From Desulfurivibrionaceae bacterium (GTDB taxonomy: Bacteria; Desulfobacterota; Desulfobulbia; Desulfobulbales; VMSU01), in NCBI GenBank assembly GCA_030145275.1, contig JAQYVV010000012.1, forward strand, positions 1 through 64,000: DNA of 64,000 bases. The letters run 5' to 3'. The notes beneath the pieces are model-generated. The model saw only the letters and a program-made list of their open reading frames with translations. It searched no databases and was not told the DNA's origin. The position numbers and the translations under genes are program-made. Shown here in pieces: positions 36,066 to 46,334 of this stretch (the stretch's first letter is position 1; each line of letters begins with the position of its first letter).

Positions 36066-36623
36066 TTATTTCAAAAAAGGCAGCAGAGCTTTAAATTCCG
36101 GAGTCCCTGCCTTGCCGAGCAATTCATAGATAATCATCTCGGTATTGGCAACAACCCCGCCAATCTCTTCTATCCTAACTAGCCCACTTTCATCATTATG
36201 TTGGCTCCGTGAAGAAACTGCATCAGAAGGGACCCACATCTGGTAGCCAGCCATCAAACCACCCATAACTGTCTGGTACATACAAATGTGGGTCTCCACT
36301 CCACACACTATTAGTGTGTCAATCTCTCGTGGGAGACTGCGAACTATTTTCTGAAAATTCTCATTTGCAAAACAACTAAATTCCATCTTGTCAACCGGGG
36401 TCAGATCTCCAAGTTCATCGCTTATTTCCGGCAACAAATTGCCTATCCTGGCAGCATATTGAGTAGTTGCAATAATTGGTAAACGCAAAGACCTTGCCAT
36501 TTTAATCAAAAGCTGCGAATTTTTCACAACTACATCCCTGCCTTCAATAACCGGCATGAGTCTTTCTTGGATATCAACAACAAGCAAAGCACACTGTTTC
36601 TGGTTTAAATAGTTGAGTTGCAT
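36066..36623 (-). CDS. Isochorismatase-family hydrolase
   Basis: A 185-residue cysteine hydrolase with the isochorismatase fold. The expected triad is visible: Asp in LLVVDIQERLM, Lys in PVDKMEFSCF and Cys in VCGVETHICMYQTVMGG. The closest-looking groups are YcaC/nicotinamidase-like hydrolases; no partner gene points to a substrate. The start at 36623 is chosen because AAGGAG precedes it by 8 bases. The open frame to 36728 would add 35 unlikely residues. It diverges from asnS. Confidence 0.88.
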   Translation of the reverse strand: MQLNYLNQKQCALLVVDIQERLMPVIEGRDVVVKNSQLLIKMARSLRLPIIATTQYAARIGNLLPEISDELGDLTPVDKMEFSCFANENFQKIVRSLPREIDTLIVCGVETHICMYQTVMGGLMAGYQMWVPSDAVSSRSQHNDESGLVRIEEIGGVVANTEMIIYELLGKAGTPEFKALLPFLK

Positions 36624-36915
36624 GGCCGTACTCCTTCTTAAATTATTGCTTTTTAATTGCGAATTTTCTTTTAAATCGGTAGGTTCATAGCAATTGTCAT
36701 GATATCCTCTTTCTCTTTCAGGTGTCAATTTTCAAACACTTCGTTGCCTCGAAGATATTAAAACTGGCGATAAGCTAAGACTCCGAACTGTAAATTTGAA
36801 ACTTGTTATGAGCCAGTGAATTCCGCACGCCCCATAACCAATTAGGAGTTTTCGCTCACTTCCACTCTCAAATCTCAAACATACATGGCGCAAAGCGCCC
36901 ACATGGTGATTTTTA

Positions 36916-38301
36916 ATGCAATGCCATAAAATAGTCCAGATTCTTCGCCAAAAAGCTGTTGGAGAAAAAATAGTGGTGCAGGGATGGGTCAAGACCGTCA
37001 GGCGCTCCAAGTCCGTCTCCTTTATCGACATAAATGACGGTTCGTGCCTTACGAACCTCCAGGTTATTGCCGAACAGAACCAGACTACCGACGAAAACCA
37101 CTTAAAAGATCTAAGCACAGGTTGTTCTCTCCGGGTGACCGGGACCCTGGCGGCCTCACCCGCCAAAGGTCAGGATATTGAGCTACAGGCTGAAACGCTT
37201 GAGATACTCGGGCTAGCCCCAGACTACCCTCTACAAAAAAAACGGCACTCCTTTGAATATTTACGAGAAATTGCCCATTTGCGGCCAAGGACGAATAGTT
37301 TAGGGGCCGTTGCCAGAATACGAAGCGCCCTCTCCTTTGCCGTACATACATTTTTTCAAGAGCGGGGTTTTTTTCACATCCATACCCCTATTATCAGCAC
37401 CGGAGATTGTGAAGGGGCTGGAGAAACCTTCACCGTAACCGCCCTTGATCTTGAGAATATACCAAGCTCAACCAATTTGGCCTCAGTTTGGGATGATGAT
37501 TTTTTCGGATGCCAGGCAAATCTTACCGTATCAGGTCAACTAGAAGCCGAGGCCTATGCCATGGCTTTGGGCAATGTTTACACCTTTGGGCCAACCTTTC
37601 GCGCCGAAAACTCAAATACAAGCAGACATCTAGCCGAATTCTGGATGATTGAACCAGAAATGGCCTTCTGCAACCTTCAGGAAGATATCGATATTGCCGA
37701 GCAATTCATAAAATATCTGGTGGACACTCTGCTAAAAGATTGCCTGGAGGACCTGGAACTTTTCGCCTCCTTCATTGAAAAGGATCTCTTTAAGAGGCTG
37801 AAGAATGTTTCAGAAAAGACCTTTATTCGCCTCTCATACACCGAGGCGATAGCTGAACTGCAGAAGTCTAAAAAATCTTTCAAATTTCCGGTTGCCTGGG
37901 GCATGGACCTCCAATCAGAACACGAACGATACCTGACTGAAGTGATTTTCGGTCAGCCTGTTGTCCTCACGGACTACCCGAAAACAATCAAACCGTTTTA
38001 CATGAGGGTAAACGAAGACCAGAAAACTGTTGCCGCCATGGACGTTCTCTTTCCAGGAATAGGTGAAATTATTGGGGGTAGTCAACGAGAGGAGCGACAA
38101 GACAACTTAGTAGCCCGGATGAATGAGCTGAATATGCAAACCAGTGAATACGAGTGGTACATTGATTTACGGCGATACGGCACCGTTCCCCACGCCGGTT
38201 TCGGCCTTGGTTTTGAAAGGATGGTCCAGTTTGTTACGGGAATGAAAAATATCCGCGACGTCATCCCCTTCCCAAGAACACCAGGGTCAGCTTCATTTTA
38301 A
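36916..38301 (+). CDS. asnS: Asparaginyl-tRNA synthetase
   Basis: A 461-residue class IIb synthetase. The N-terminal OB fold ([23 protein letters not shown]) binds the anticodon, and the catalytic core contains motif 2 ([22 protein letters not shown]) and motif 3 ([27 protein letters not shown]). [22 protein letters not shown] is typical of AsnRS. Length is normal. The stop codon TAA is followed at once by TGCCTTAG, which looks like an end of the C repeat family. Confidence 0.97.
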   Translation: MQCHKIVQILRQKAVGEKIVVQGWVKTVRRSKSVSFIDINDGSCLTNLQVIAEQNQTTDENHLKDLSTGCSLRVTGTLAASPAKGQDIELQAETLEILGLAPDYPLQKKRHSFEYLREIAHLRPRTNSLGAVARIRSALSFAVHTFFQERGFFHIHTPIISTGDCEGAGETFTVTALDLENIPSSTNLASVWDDDFFGCQANLTVSGQLEAEAYAMALGNVYTFGPTFRAENSNTSRHLAEFWMIEPEMAFCNLQEDIDIAEQFIKYLVDTLLKDCLEDLELFASFIEKDLFKRLKNVSEKTFIRLSYTEAIAELQKSKKSFKFPVAWGMDLQSEHERYLTEVIFGQPVVLTDYPKTIKPFYMRVNEDQKTVAAMDVLFPGIGEIIGGSQREERQDNLVARMNELNMQTSEYEWYIDLRRYGTVPHAGFGLGFERMVQFVTGMKNIRDVIPFPRTPGSASF

Positions 38302-38318
38302 TGCCTTAGTGGTTCACG
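38297..38318 (+). repeat. Solo C-family end at the asnS stop codon
   Basis: TTTAATGCCTTAGTGGTT resembles the C-family terminus TTTAGTGCCTTAGCGCTG with a few changes. It overlaps the asnS stop codon and no opposite end is found. Call is weak. Confidence 0.35.
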
Positions 38319-38349
38319 ACTCGTTGATTTTGGCAAAGAAAAAATTTAT

Positions 38350-38471
38350 GTAACTATTCAGGTAGGTCCCAAAAACTGGCATAACCACCGAATTGTAACT
38401 TTTTAGATGTGCCCCAGGTGTGTGTGAACAGGTAAGCGCAGACTCCGGATGGGGTGCAGCTGAACAGTTAC
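38350..38471 (+). mobile_element. B-family MITE-like element B5 (recent insertion)
   Basis: The 122-bp element has outer GTAACTATTCAG (38350), inner GTAACTTTTTAG (38395, 45 bp in) and right end CTGAACAGTTAC (to 38471). The flanking duplication AAATTTAT is perfect (38342-38349 and 38472-38479). The hairpin core is replaced by the nested module GTAAGCGCAGACTCCG (38429-38447 with its CAG). It ends 4 bases from the stop codon of the C_GCAxxG_C_C gene, and the target duplication includes part of that stop. Confidence 0.92.
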
Positions 38472-38475
38472 AAAT

Positions 38476-39036
38476 TTATTTCCCAAATACCTTATTTAAC
38501 AACCGAGAAACCTTCGTCTCCCGCTCCCGTAAAAATTGAAGATCCGCTTTTTTGGCCAGGCCGGGGGCTTTCTGCAATAAAATTAGCGCTGCCATCTCCG
38601 CAGTCTCAGCAGTAATTTTGCCGCAATTTTTCATTTTAGCTTTGTTACTGCCAACAAATCCTTCGGTCAAATCCTTACAACAGGTCGACCCATATTTTTT
38701 TTTAAAATTATCATGGAGAAGCCTAGCCGTTTTCCGCATGTTCCCTTTTGACAATCCCGTTTTACGATTGGGAGCCAGGAGGCCGCCAAGGGCAACCACA
38801 GCGCCACTCAGAGCCCCGCAGACACATTCTTTTCCACCCATGCCACCGCAAAGCCCAGCTCCGACACTGATTGCCAGTTCATCGGACATGTCTCCGCCAA
38901 ACCCCTTAGATAAGACCAGGATAATTGCTTCCGAACAGCATAAACCATGAACTTGGAAGAAATTTACGGCCCGCCCTGCCGCAAGAGCAGCCAATTCTTC
39001 GTTTGACAATAGCTTATCCACTGACTTAATAATCAT
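38476..39036 (-). CDS. C_GCAxxG_C_C family putative redox protein
   Basis: A 186-residue member of the C_GCAxxG_C_C family, named for its cysteine spacing. Seen are HGLCCSEAIILVLSKGFGGD, then GAGLCGGMGGKECVCGALSGAVVALG and later CCKDLTEGFVGSNKAKMKNCGKIT. The family is common in anaerobes and is thought to be redox active or to bind a metal, but its function is unknown. There is no signal peptide. The start is at 39036. A B element lies just after its stop codon and an A element upstream of its start. Confidence 0.88.
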   Translation of the reverse strand: MIIKSVDKLLSNEELAALAAGRAVNFFQVHGLCCSEAIILVLSKGFGGDMSDELAISVGAGLCGGMGGKECVCGALSGAVVALGGLLAPNRKTGLSKGNMRKTARLLHDNFKKKYGSTCCKDLTEGFVGSNKAKMKNCGKITAETAEMAALILLQKAPGLAKKADLQFLRERETKVSRLLNKVFGK

Positions 39037-39113
39037 TACAGAACCAAGGGAAATTACTGGATTTTGGAAAATGAGACTCGACCCTTTTTAGGATTACAGA
39101 GAGGATCATCATG

Positions 39114-39266
39114 GTAAATATTCGGGTTATGCTAAAAATTACCATAAACTGGGATTGTAAATGTTTGGGTAGTGCCTCATATTTGTTCATTTGGGCCGGT
39201 GAAGCGTACTTGTGCTACTCGAACCGGCCCAAATGGGCAAATATGAGGCACTACCCGAATATTTAC
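39114..39266 (+). mobile_element. A-family MITE-like element A3 with a 34-bp stem
   Basis: The 153-bp element has outer GTAAATATTCGGG (39114), inner GTAAATGTTTG (39157, 43 bp in) and right end CCCGAATATTTAC (to 39266). Its core differs from the other A copies: arms 39167-39200 and 39223-39256 pair over 34 bp with two G-U-type mismatches, around a 22-base loop. The target duplication is decayed. The right end lies 11 bases from the stop codon of the E2-like protein gene. Confidence 0.85.
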
Positions 39267-39277
39267 TTCATCACGAA

Positions 39278-41506
39278 CTATTTCCTGTTGAACAAGGCCC
39301 ACTTCTTCGCGCCCACATCATAGGAATAATTCAGTTCCAAAGATATTTTTCCGGTGCTGGTATAGCCGGTGCACTTTAAGTTGTACAACTGGTTTTCACC
39401 ATCCTCTTGGAGAAAAACGACCACCGGATAACGAAGAGTGGCAGAATGGGCCAGGGAGTGATTGGCCTGAAATATTTCCTGATAATTTTCGATCAGGTAA
39501 TTAATTTTTCGAGCAATATCTATCTCAAAATTGAGATTAGATATTGCGGTACGGGAATGTTCAACGATCTCCATAAACTCAGGGTCATCCTTAAAGGGAC
39601 TGTTCTCTATCTGCTCTATAATGCGCAGCTTCTCTTCTACAACCTCAGCAAGCTTCTTCTGCACTCTATAATTGGCGGCCTCGTTTTCTCTTAGCTTCAG
39701 GGACACTTGCAGTATTTTTTTCCTGATAGCAGTTTCGTTACTCGCCAGTTCAGGGTAGCCAAAAGCTTCATCGAGAATGAAACGCAATGCTTCTTGAAAA
39801 CTGAGAAGCGCCGCACCCCATTCAGATGCTTCGTATTCCGTTTTCCCTTTTTCCAGGAGTTGATACAGGTTGATCTGCTGAATAGATTTCCGTATTCCCC
39901 TTGCATATTCAGGAGCGGCCGATGTCTCTTTTTCGGCGAGCAGCAAAGCCTGCTCAAAACTGCTCAAAGCTTTATCAAGCTGAACCGCTGTAAATGCGCC
40001 TTCACCTTCTTTTATAAATTTTTGTAACAAAGCCTTGTCCAAAGATTGGTGGATGAAAGCTATTTTTTCCGCATCAATATCAGCCCCGGCATTTGCAAGT
40101 TCTGAGGCTTTCTGGAAAATTGTAATTGCATCATTGAGCTCCCCTGCCCCAAGATGTTCACTCCCTTTCTTAATTAATTGGTTAAGTCTGCTTTTTTCAA
40201 TAGCTCTCTCCAGTACAGCTAGCGTTTCCTGGTCATCTAGCTGAATGCTCTCTGCAAGTTCCTGAGCTTCCTGGAAAGAAAGGAGGGCTGAGCCCCATTC
40301 CTCAACAGCAATGGCACCATGCCCCTTTTCCATGGAGGCCTTCACGGCCTTCCGAACTGGAATAGTCTCTTTCTTGACGTAACTACCTTCATACAATGTT
40401 TTTCCAACAAGCCCACCCTGGAAATCTTTAGTTTTGAGCAGAGCCTCGATCTCTTTTCTTAATCTCTCTGCATCACTTTTTTTAAGAACCTTTAGCTTAG
40501 AGATTTCCACCAAGGCCAAATCTCCTTTTGCTTTTACCTCTTTATACCTATGTTGATTCAGTAGATCATCTGTCCCCTGCCACGAGCTCTCGGCCTTTTG
40601 GTAATTAAAAATGTCCATGGCCAGAAAATAGGCGGCGCTCAGAACAAGCAGGCAAATACTACCAACAGCTACAGTACGAATTAAATTTTTCTTTTTTAGG
40701 ACTTGCTCCTCAGCATATATGGCAGCAAGATCATCGCCCTCTCCCTCTTTTTCTGTTTTACCCTCAACCTGATCTTCTGGCACAACATCTGGAGAAGATT
40801 GCAACTGCGATGCTCCAAGAGAGACATCTCCCTGGGGAGCTGCTGCCTGCTCAGAATGTTCAGCTGGCTTTTCAATAACAAGATCAAGACTCTCGCCTCT
40901 CTCCTCTTGGCTATCAAGAGACCTTTTGCCATCCAATCCCACCTGCTCCCCTATAATAAGCGTATCCACCTCCTCCAGAGGGGGTAAATCACTGCCAACC
41001 AAATTTAGTTCTATTTCACCATCTGTTTCAACACCCACATCCTCAACACCTTTTCCGAAATCCACAGAATCAAAGGGGAGTCTGTTAACATGACCTAGGT
41101 ACCACTTGGCAGCTTCAGGATTAAAAGCATGTTCAGAACCAAAGACCTGCCCTGAAATCATTCGACCAATATAGCTTATCAAGCCGGGAAGAGACTTTGA
41201 TTCATTCCAAAAATCGCTGATACAGATCGCGGCAGAATCAAAATCTGGATGAAATATAGGAGTGAGAGGTTTGCAGTTTGGAGGAAAATTGGGGTAACCG
41301 AAAGGGAGCAATATGGAAACCAGATGGATCTCAGAAATACCTACGGAACCATCTTCTTGCCTTACTCCTCCCTTTATCTTATACTCAACTTCATACTTCC
41401 GAGGCGGATCACCATCAGAAAAAGAGAGAGCGACATAGGGGTTATCAGCGAACCTCTTGACTATTTCCTGATGTTCATCGGTTAATTGTTGTACTAAATC
41501 GGTCAT
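39278..41506 (-). CDS. E2 (ubiquitin-conjugating)-like domain, membrane segment and TPR-like repeats
   Basis: A 742-residue protein. Residues about 1-140 read as an E2/UBC fold: GYPNFPPNCKPLTPIFHP, then HPDFDSAAICISDFW, with His86-Pro87-Asp88 at the place of the E2 HPN motif and Cys95 where the E2 catalytic cysteine is. GLISYIGRMISGQVFGSEHAFNPEAAKWY follows, like the helix and C-terminal part of E2 enzymes. An acidic linker, a membrane helix at about 274-296 and then four TPR-like segments (for example AGELNDAITIFQKASELANAG and AVQLDKALSSFEQALLLAEKE) complete it. The protein is unnamed to me. No E1, JAB or ubiquitin-like gene is adjacent. Confidence 0.7.
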   Translation of the reverse strand: MTDLVQQLTDEHQEIVKRFADNPYVALSFSDGDPPRKYEVEYKIKGGVRQEDGSVGISEIHLVSILLPFGYPNFPPNCKPLTPIFHPDFDSAAICISDFWNESKSLPGLISYIGRMISGQVFGSEHAFNPEAAKWYLGHVNRLPFDSVDFGKGVEDVGVETDGEIELNLVGSDLPPLEEVDTLIIGEQVGLDGKRSLDSQEERGESLDLVIEKPAEHSEQAAAPQGDVSLGASQLQSSPDVVPEDQVEGKTEKEGEGDDLAAIYAEEQVLKKKNLIRTVAVGSICLLVLSAAYFLAMDIFNYQKAESSWQGTDDLLNQHRYKEVKAKGDLALVEISKLKVLKKSDAERLRKEIEALLKTKDFQGGLVGKTLYEGSYVKKETIPVRKAVKASMEKGHGAIAVEEWGSALLSFQEAQELAESIQLDDQETLAVLERAIEKSRLNQLIKKGSEHLGAGELNDAITIFQKASELANAGADIDAEKIAFIHQSLDKALLQKFIKEGEGAFTAVQLDKALSSFEQALLLAEKETSAAPEYARGIRKSIQQINLYQLLEKGKTEYEASEWGAALLSFQEALRFILDEAFGYPELASNETAIRKKILQVSLKLRENEAANYRVQKKLAEVVEEKLRIIEQIENSPFKDDPEFMEIVEHSRTAISNLNFEIDIARKINYLIENYQEIFQANHSLAHSATLRYPVVVFLQEDGENQLYNLKCTGYTSTGKISLELNYSYDVGAKKWALFNRK

Positions 41507-41636
41507 AACAGAGTTCCATTACTTGGCGATATACTCTATACGGGGTCTACGCCACCAATATCCATATTATCCCGCCCACTTTGAAAAAGTGCCTCTAAAG
41601 GTACAACATATGGGCGACTGAAACCAATATTTTCTT

Positions 41637-42242
41637 ATGCCGGCGACAGAATATTCATTTAAAATAATAATTTGCTTAAACTGCCCTCTTTACAAAAGGG
41701 GGGATCGATTCACCCTTTCTGAAATGGCATTAAACTTGCCTTTAAACAAGCCAACCTGCCTCGTTTTAGCTAGGGACATGACAGAACTTCTCTTTTCCCT
41801 AAACGGTAGTGCGCCTCATGGACAGGAGGCAGAACGCTTCAATTGCAGCGGCTGCCAGGGACTCATCAAGTTTGAGATGACCGAGACAAAAGAGGATTCC
41901 AACAGACAGGATCACCACTTAAATATTAGTTTTAGTGGCCACCTTCAAGAACTCCCCCCGGAAGAACTTTTGCAAACTTTAAACGTAAACCAAAAAACGG
42001 GCACCCTAATCCTTGACCTTCCTGACGGCACGGCTACTGCGGCTTTCAAAAATGGTCAAATAATCAGCGTATCCCATAAAGAGCGTGAAGACAGCGAGGC
42101 CTTTTTCATGCTCTTAAAAGAAAAAGAGGGGGATTTTCATTTTTCCAGACTTCTGCCCCCCTCCTTAGACCACGCCGTACCAATAGGTAATTTCATGAAC
42201 CTTCTAATGGAAGGACTTCAAAAGATAGACGAAGAAACGTAA
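41637..42242 (+). CDS. DUF4388 (PATAN-like) protein with N-terminal cysteine motif
   Basis: A 201-residue protein. The C-terminal half (FSGHLQELPPEELLQTLNVNQKTGTLILDLPDGTATAAFKNGQIISVSHKE, shown by key parts) is the DUF4388 domain, common in signalling proteins of the Desulfobacterota and Myxococcota. The N-terminal half has CLNCPLY and CSGCQGL, four cysteines that could bind zinc or a cluster, in an otherwise unfamiliar region. The upstream ATG follows no strong ribosome site. The final TAA stop codon lies inside the end of a B-family repeat (42239-42250), so the gene's natural end may have been cut or fused by it. Confidence 0.7.
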   Translation: MPATEYSFKIIICLNCPLYKRGDRFTLSEMALNLPLNKPTCLVLARDMTELLFSLNGSAPHGQEAERFNCSGCQGLIKFEMTETKEDSNRQDHHLNISFSGHLQELPPEELLQTLNVNQKTGTLILDLPDGTATAAFKNGQIISVSHKEREDSEAFFMLLKEKEGDFHFSRLLPPSLDHAVPIGNFMNLLMEGLQKIDEET

Positions 42243-42250
42243 CTATTCAG
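42239..42250 (+). repeat. Solo B-family end (B6) supplying a stop codon
   Basis: GTAACTATTCAG, exactly the outer terminus of B4 and B5, overlaps the last codon of the DUF4388 gene and provides its TAA stop (42240-42242). The sequence after it does not match the rest of the element and no right end is present, so only one terminus remains. Confidence 0.65.
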
Positions 42251-42280
42251 GGGCGCCCATTTTGGAGTCTTAGGGTTCTC

Positions 42281-44872
42281 TCAAACCATCTTAAACTCAA
42301 AAACCTCAGAACCTGGTTCAATATCAACACTGACCGAGTCACCCTCCAGGACAGACCCTTCAAGAATTTTCATAGCCAGGGAATCCTGGAGATAGCGTTG
42401 CATGGTCCTCTTCAGGGGCCGAGCCCCAAAAGCGGGAGAATAGCCTTTCTGCACCAGAAACTCCTTACTCTTTTCCGTCAATGTAAGGGTAATATTTTGT
42501 TCGGCAAGACGCTCCACCAACAGACGAACCTGAATCTCAACAATTTTTGCCAGATCTTCCCTGCTCAGGCCATGGAAGGTTATGATCTCGTCAATCCTGT
42601 TGAGAAACTCAGGTTTAAACTGTAGGTGCAAAAGCTCATCTACCTGCCTTTTCATCTCATCCCTGTTGTGCTCAGCAAGTTCCATGATGATCTGGCTGCC
42701 CAAGTTTGAAGTCATTATCAGGATGGTATTTTTAAAATCTACCGTGCGTCCCTTGCCATCCGTCATCCTGCCATCATCAAGGATCTGGAGCAGAACATTG
42801 AATACGTCCGGGTGAGCTTTTTCTATCTCATCGAATAATATTACCGAATAAGGTCTGCGGCGCACCGCTTCAGTAAGATAACCTCCCTCGTCGTAGCCCA
42901 CATAGCCTGGAGGGGCGCCAATGAGACGGGACACCGAATGTTTTTCCATAAATTCCGACATATCAAGACGCACAATTGCCTGTTCGGAGTTAAACAGAAA
43001 CTCAGCAAGACTTCTGGCAAGTTCAGTTTTTCCGACTCCGGTCGGTCCAAGAAAGATAAACGAACCAAGCGGCCTGTTGGGATCCTGCAAACCGGCCCGG
43101 GCCCGGCGAACCGCGTTAGCTACGGCCTTAATTGCCTCCTGCTGACCGATAACCCTTTTGGCCAAATGCTCATCAGCATGCACAAGTTTATCCTTTTCGC
43201 CGCTCAAAAGTCGGTCCACCGGAATACCTGTCCATTTCGCCACAACGGAGGCAATATCTTCTTCACCCACCTCTTCCTTCAGCATCTGCCGGTCTTGCTG
43301 GATTTCCTGCAGACGTTCGTTGGTTTGGACCAGTTTCTTTTCTAGTTCAGCAATGGTGCCGTAGCGAATTTCGGCCACCTTAGTTAAATCACCGGAGCGC
43401 TCTGCCTGTTGCTCTGCCACCCTCGCCTCATCTATTTCTCCCTTTATCTGTCTGATCTGCTGAATTGTTTCTTTTTCCAGACTCCAGTGACCTTTCATGC
43501 CTTTCAAAATTTCATTCACATCGGCAAGCTCCGCTTCCAGTTTTTCCAAACGGTCCTTCGAGGCCGAATCTTTCTCTTTTTTCAAAGCTTCCCGCTCGAT
43601 TTCCAATTTAATTCGCTTGCGTTCTATCTCATCAATTTCGGTGGGCATACTGTCAATTTCTATTCTCAGGCTAGAGCTGGCCTCGTCAATGAGATCAATT
43701 GCCTTGTCCGGCAGGAAACGATCTGTAATGTACCTATCTGACAGGGTGACAGCCGCAACCGTTGCGGCATCTTTTATCCTGATGCCATGATGGACCTCAT
43801 ATTTTTCCTTGATTCCACGTAAAATTGCCACGGTATCTTCAATGGAAGGCTCCTGCACCAGAACTTGCTGGAAACGCCTCTCCAGCGCCGCATCTTTTTC
43901 AATGGTTCGATATTCTTTCAAAGTGGTGGCACCGACGCAATGCAATTCACCACGGGCCAAGGCCGGTTTAAGCATATTAGAGGCATCCATGGCGCCTTCA
44001 GAAGCCCCGGCCCCAACCAAAGTATGAATTTCGTCAATAAAAAGAACGATTTCCCCCTCCCTTTTCTGCACCTCTTTCAACACAGCCTTCAGTCTGTCTT
44101 CAAATTCTCCACGATACTTGGCGCCTGCAATCAAAGCCCCAAGGTCTAAGGAAATAACTTGTTTATTACTGAGGGTGTCTGGAATATCACCCATCACAAT
44201 GCGCTGGGCCAGGCCTTCAACTATGGCGGTTTTCCCAACTCCAGGCTCACCGATTAAAACGGGGTTGTTTTTAGTACGCCGGGCCAGAACCTGCACAACC
44301 CTTCTTATCTCATCATCCCTGCCAATAACGGGATCGAGTTTCCCATTTTTGGCCAGATCAGTCAGGTTTCTGCCATATTTTTCAAGGGCCTGATATTTCC
44401 CCTCTGGATCAGGGTCTGTCACTCTCTGGTTCCCCCTTATGGAAACCAAAGCCTGCAAAAAAGCATCTTTGCTGACCCCTTTCCCCTCAAGCATACGACC
44501 AACCAGCGAGTTTTTATCAGCCAATAGGGCGAGGAAAAGATGCTCCTGACTAACATACTCATCCTGCATCTCATGAGCGATCTTAAAGGCCGCATCCAGA
44601 ATTTTTTTCAATTCAAGAGAGAGGGTAACCTGGCCAAATCCGGAGCCACTAACCTTGGGAAGTTTTGCCAGCAAGGTATCCGCTTCGGCGCGAACAACAC
44701 TTAGATCAGCGCCAAGTTTTAGCAAAACGGAAGCAACAACACTTTCAGCCTGGGCCAACAGCGCCTCCAGCAGATGCTCAGAACGGATCTCCTGCTGGCC
44801 ATTACTTTCCGCTAATTGTTGAGCGCCCTGCAGGACTTCCTGTGACTTTATGGTAAATTTTTCAAATTGCAT
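42281..44872 (-). CDS. clpB: ATP-dependent disaggregase ClpB
   Basis: An 863-residue AAA+ chaperone that pulls proteins out of aggregates together with DnaK. It has the N-terminal Clp repeat domain, AAA1 with Walker [15 protein letters not shown] and Walker [15 protein letters not shown], the coiled-coil middle domain (about residues 410-525), and AAA2 with [16 protein letters not shown] and [13 protein letters not shown]. Length and order are normal. The partners dnaK and grpE are in the window at 52757-55561. Upstream, on the minus strand, CCCCAAT near 44926 looks like a sigma-32 -10 box but the -35 is poor. Its stop codon is about 40 bases from the DUF4388 gene end. Confidence 0.97.
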   Translation of the reverse strand: MQFEKFTIKSQEVLQGAQQLAESNGQQEIRSEHLLEALLAQAESVVASVLLKLGADLSVVRAEADTLLAKLPKVSGSGFGQVTLSLELKKILDAAFKIAHEMQDEYVSQEHLFLALLADKNSLVGRMLEGKGVSKDAFLQALVSIRGNQRVTDPDPEGKYQALEKYGRNLTDLAKNGKLDPVIGRDDEIRRVVQVLARRTKNNPVLIGEPGVGKTAIVEGLAQRIVMGDIPDTLSNKQVISLDLGALIAGAKYRGEFEDRLKAVLKEVQKREGEIVLFIDEIHTLVGAGASEGAMDASNMLKPALARGELHCVGATTLKEYRTIEKDAALERRFQQVLVQEPSIEDTVAILRGIKEKYEVHHGIRIKDAATVAAVTLSDRYITDRFLPDKAIDLIDEASSSLRIEIDSMPTEIDEIERKRIKLEIEREALKKEKDSASKDRLEKLEAELADVNEILKGMKGHWSLEKETIQQIRQIKGEIDEARVAEQQAERSGDLTKVAEIRYGTIAELEKKLVQTNERLQEIQQDRQMLKEEVGEEDIASVVAKWTGIPVDRLLSGEKDKLVHADEHLAKRVIGQQEAIKAVANAVRRARAGLQDPNRPLGSFIFLGPTGVGKTELARSLAEFLFNSEQAIVRLDMSEFMEKHSVSRLIGAPPGYVGYDEGGYLTEAVRRRPYSVILFDEIEKAHPDVFNVLLQILDDGRMTDGKGRTVDFKNTILIMTSNLGSQIIMELAEHNRDEMKRQVDELLHLQFKPEFLNRIDEIITFHGLSREDLAKIVEIQVRLLVERLAEQNITLTLTEKSKEFLVQKGYSPAFGARPLKRTMQRYLQDSLAMKILEGSVLEGDSVSVDIEPGSEVFEFKMV

Positions 44873-45155
44873 ATCACTCCTCCACTGGGCAATAAGCCGA
44901 GCTGTCTTGAAAAGTTACGTCGATTATTGGGGTGCAAAAAAGATAGAAAGCCTCCCTGGGTAAACTGGTAAGGCAGGAGTAAAGTTCTGTCAAGAAGGGG
45001 AGCAAAGAGCAAATATGCCGGTGAAACAATAACATCTCGTAGGCCTTCGGTGGTCTACCGTCGTGCGAGTCCGTGTATGCCTGTGACTGATTATAGCAGC
45101 TAACCGTTGTGTAAGTTTGTCTATACCCACAAGGACCGTAACCATCTTATAAAGA
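44873..45155. other. clpB upstream region with a stable hairpin
   Basis: The 283-base gap between serA and clpB holds the clpB promoter. A GTAGGCC-TTCGGT-GGTCTAC hairpin extended by outer CTCG/CGAG arms lies at about 45032-45072. A CTTGAAAA on the plus strand faces the wrong way for clpB. I cannot assign the hairpin to a known RNA. Confidence 0.3.
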
Positions 45156-46334
45156 TTAGAATCGTATAATACGTGTGCGAATAACATCCGCATTTGCTTC
45201 GATTTCAGCCAGCACCTCGCCGCTTATCTCGCTTTCCAGGTCAATAATATTGTATCCTATTGTGCCGTTGCTTTCGTTAATGTAGCTAGCGATATTAATA
45301 CCATGTGAACCAATAACCTGGGAGGCAAAACCAATCATTCCTGGAATATCTCGGTTTATCATGATAAGCCGAGTATGGACATTGTCGCTGGGGATAGATT
45401 CCGTCGTAGGGAAATTGACACTATGGGAAATGGTGCCATATTCCAGGTAGTCCTTCAATTCCTTCACCGCCATGCAGGCACACTGTTCCTCTGACTCCTC
45501 CGTGCTGGCCCCGAGATGAGGGGTGCAAATAACCTGGGGATGCGCCAACAGCCCCGGGCTGGGAAAATCCGTTATATAGTTCTGCAATCTGCCGTTTTTT
45601 AGACCATTGAGCACCGCCTCGGTATCGACAACCGGACCTCTGGCGTAATTCATCAAAATGCCCCCGGGCTTTAACTGCTCAATTATTTTCTGATTGATAA
45701 ATCTACGGGTTTTATCTACCAAGGGGACGTGTACTGTTAGAATATCGGCATGGTGCAGAACCTCCTTTATGGATCTTGCCAAAACTACATCTGGAGAGAG
45801 TGCATGAATGTTTTCCATGGCAGGATAGGGATCAAAGCCTATAACCTTCATCTGCCTGGAGGTGCCTCCATTGGCAATACGCACCCCAATCTTCCCCAGG
45901 CCTATAACCCCCAGGGTTTTCCCCGCAAGTTCAAAGCCCTTGAATTTCCCCTTCTGCTGCTCAACCAGCTGGTTCATTTTCTCATCTTCAAGACCGCCAA
46001 GAGTTCGGCAGAATTCAGAACCAAGATGAATATTTCGGGCGCAAATACCCAGCATGACAAAAACAAGTTCCGCAACTGCATTGGCATTTGCCCCTGGAGT
46101 ATTAAAGACACAGACTCCCTGTTGTGTGGCCTTCTCTACGCTAATATTATTCACCCCGGCCCCAGCCCTGGCAACGGCGCTGAGATTAGAATATAGTGAG
46201 GTATCAACCGGACTGCTCCGCACAATAATACCGTCAGGTTCTGTTGTGTCGGGACTACAGGCATAGCGACTGTCCAACAGGTCAAGCCCCTCTTTTGCAA
46301 TTGTATTGACGATTTTTATCCTGTATTGTTTCAT
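45156..46334 (-). CDS. serA: D-3-phosphoglycerate dehydrogenase
   Basis: A 392-residue enzyme of the short SerA type that makes 3-phosphohydroxypyruvate, first step of serine synthesis. The Rossmann motif is GKTLGVIGLGKIGVRIANGG, catalytic Arg/Glu/His are in ARGPVVDTEAVL and CTPHLGASTEES, and a C-terminal ACT domain (LIMINRDIPGMIGFASQVIGSHGINIASYI) ends the protein. The start at 46334 is preferred because AAGGGA precedes it; the open frame to 46406 adds 24 residues of no known use. Diverges from the hybrid kinase gene. Confidence 0.93.
   Translation of the reverse strand: MKQYRIKIVNTIAKEGLDLLDSRYACSPDTTEPDGIIVRSSPVDTSLYSNLSAVARAGAGVNNISVEKATQQGVCVFNTPGANANAVAELVFVMLGICARNIHLGSEFCRTLGGLEDEKMNQLVEQQKGKFKGFELAGKTLGVIGLGKIGVRIANGGTSRQMKVIGFDPYPAMENIHALSPDVVLARSIKEVLHHADILTVHVPLVDKTRRFINQKIIEQLKPGGILMNYARGPVVDTEAVLNGLKNGRLQNYITDFPSPGLLAHPQVICTPHLGASTEESEEQCACMAVKELKDYLEYGTISHSVNFPTTESIPSDNVHTRLIMINRDIPGMIGFASQVIGSHGINIASYINESNGTIGYNIIDLESEISGEVLAEIEANADVIRTRIIRF

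Noticed and set aside
44873-44940. A sigma-32 promoter for clpB
   Set aside because: CCCCAAT fits a -10, but the -35 match is only about four of seven bases; a CTTGAAAA nearby is on the other strand.
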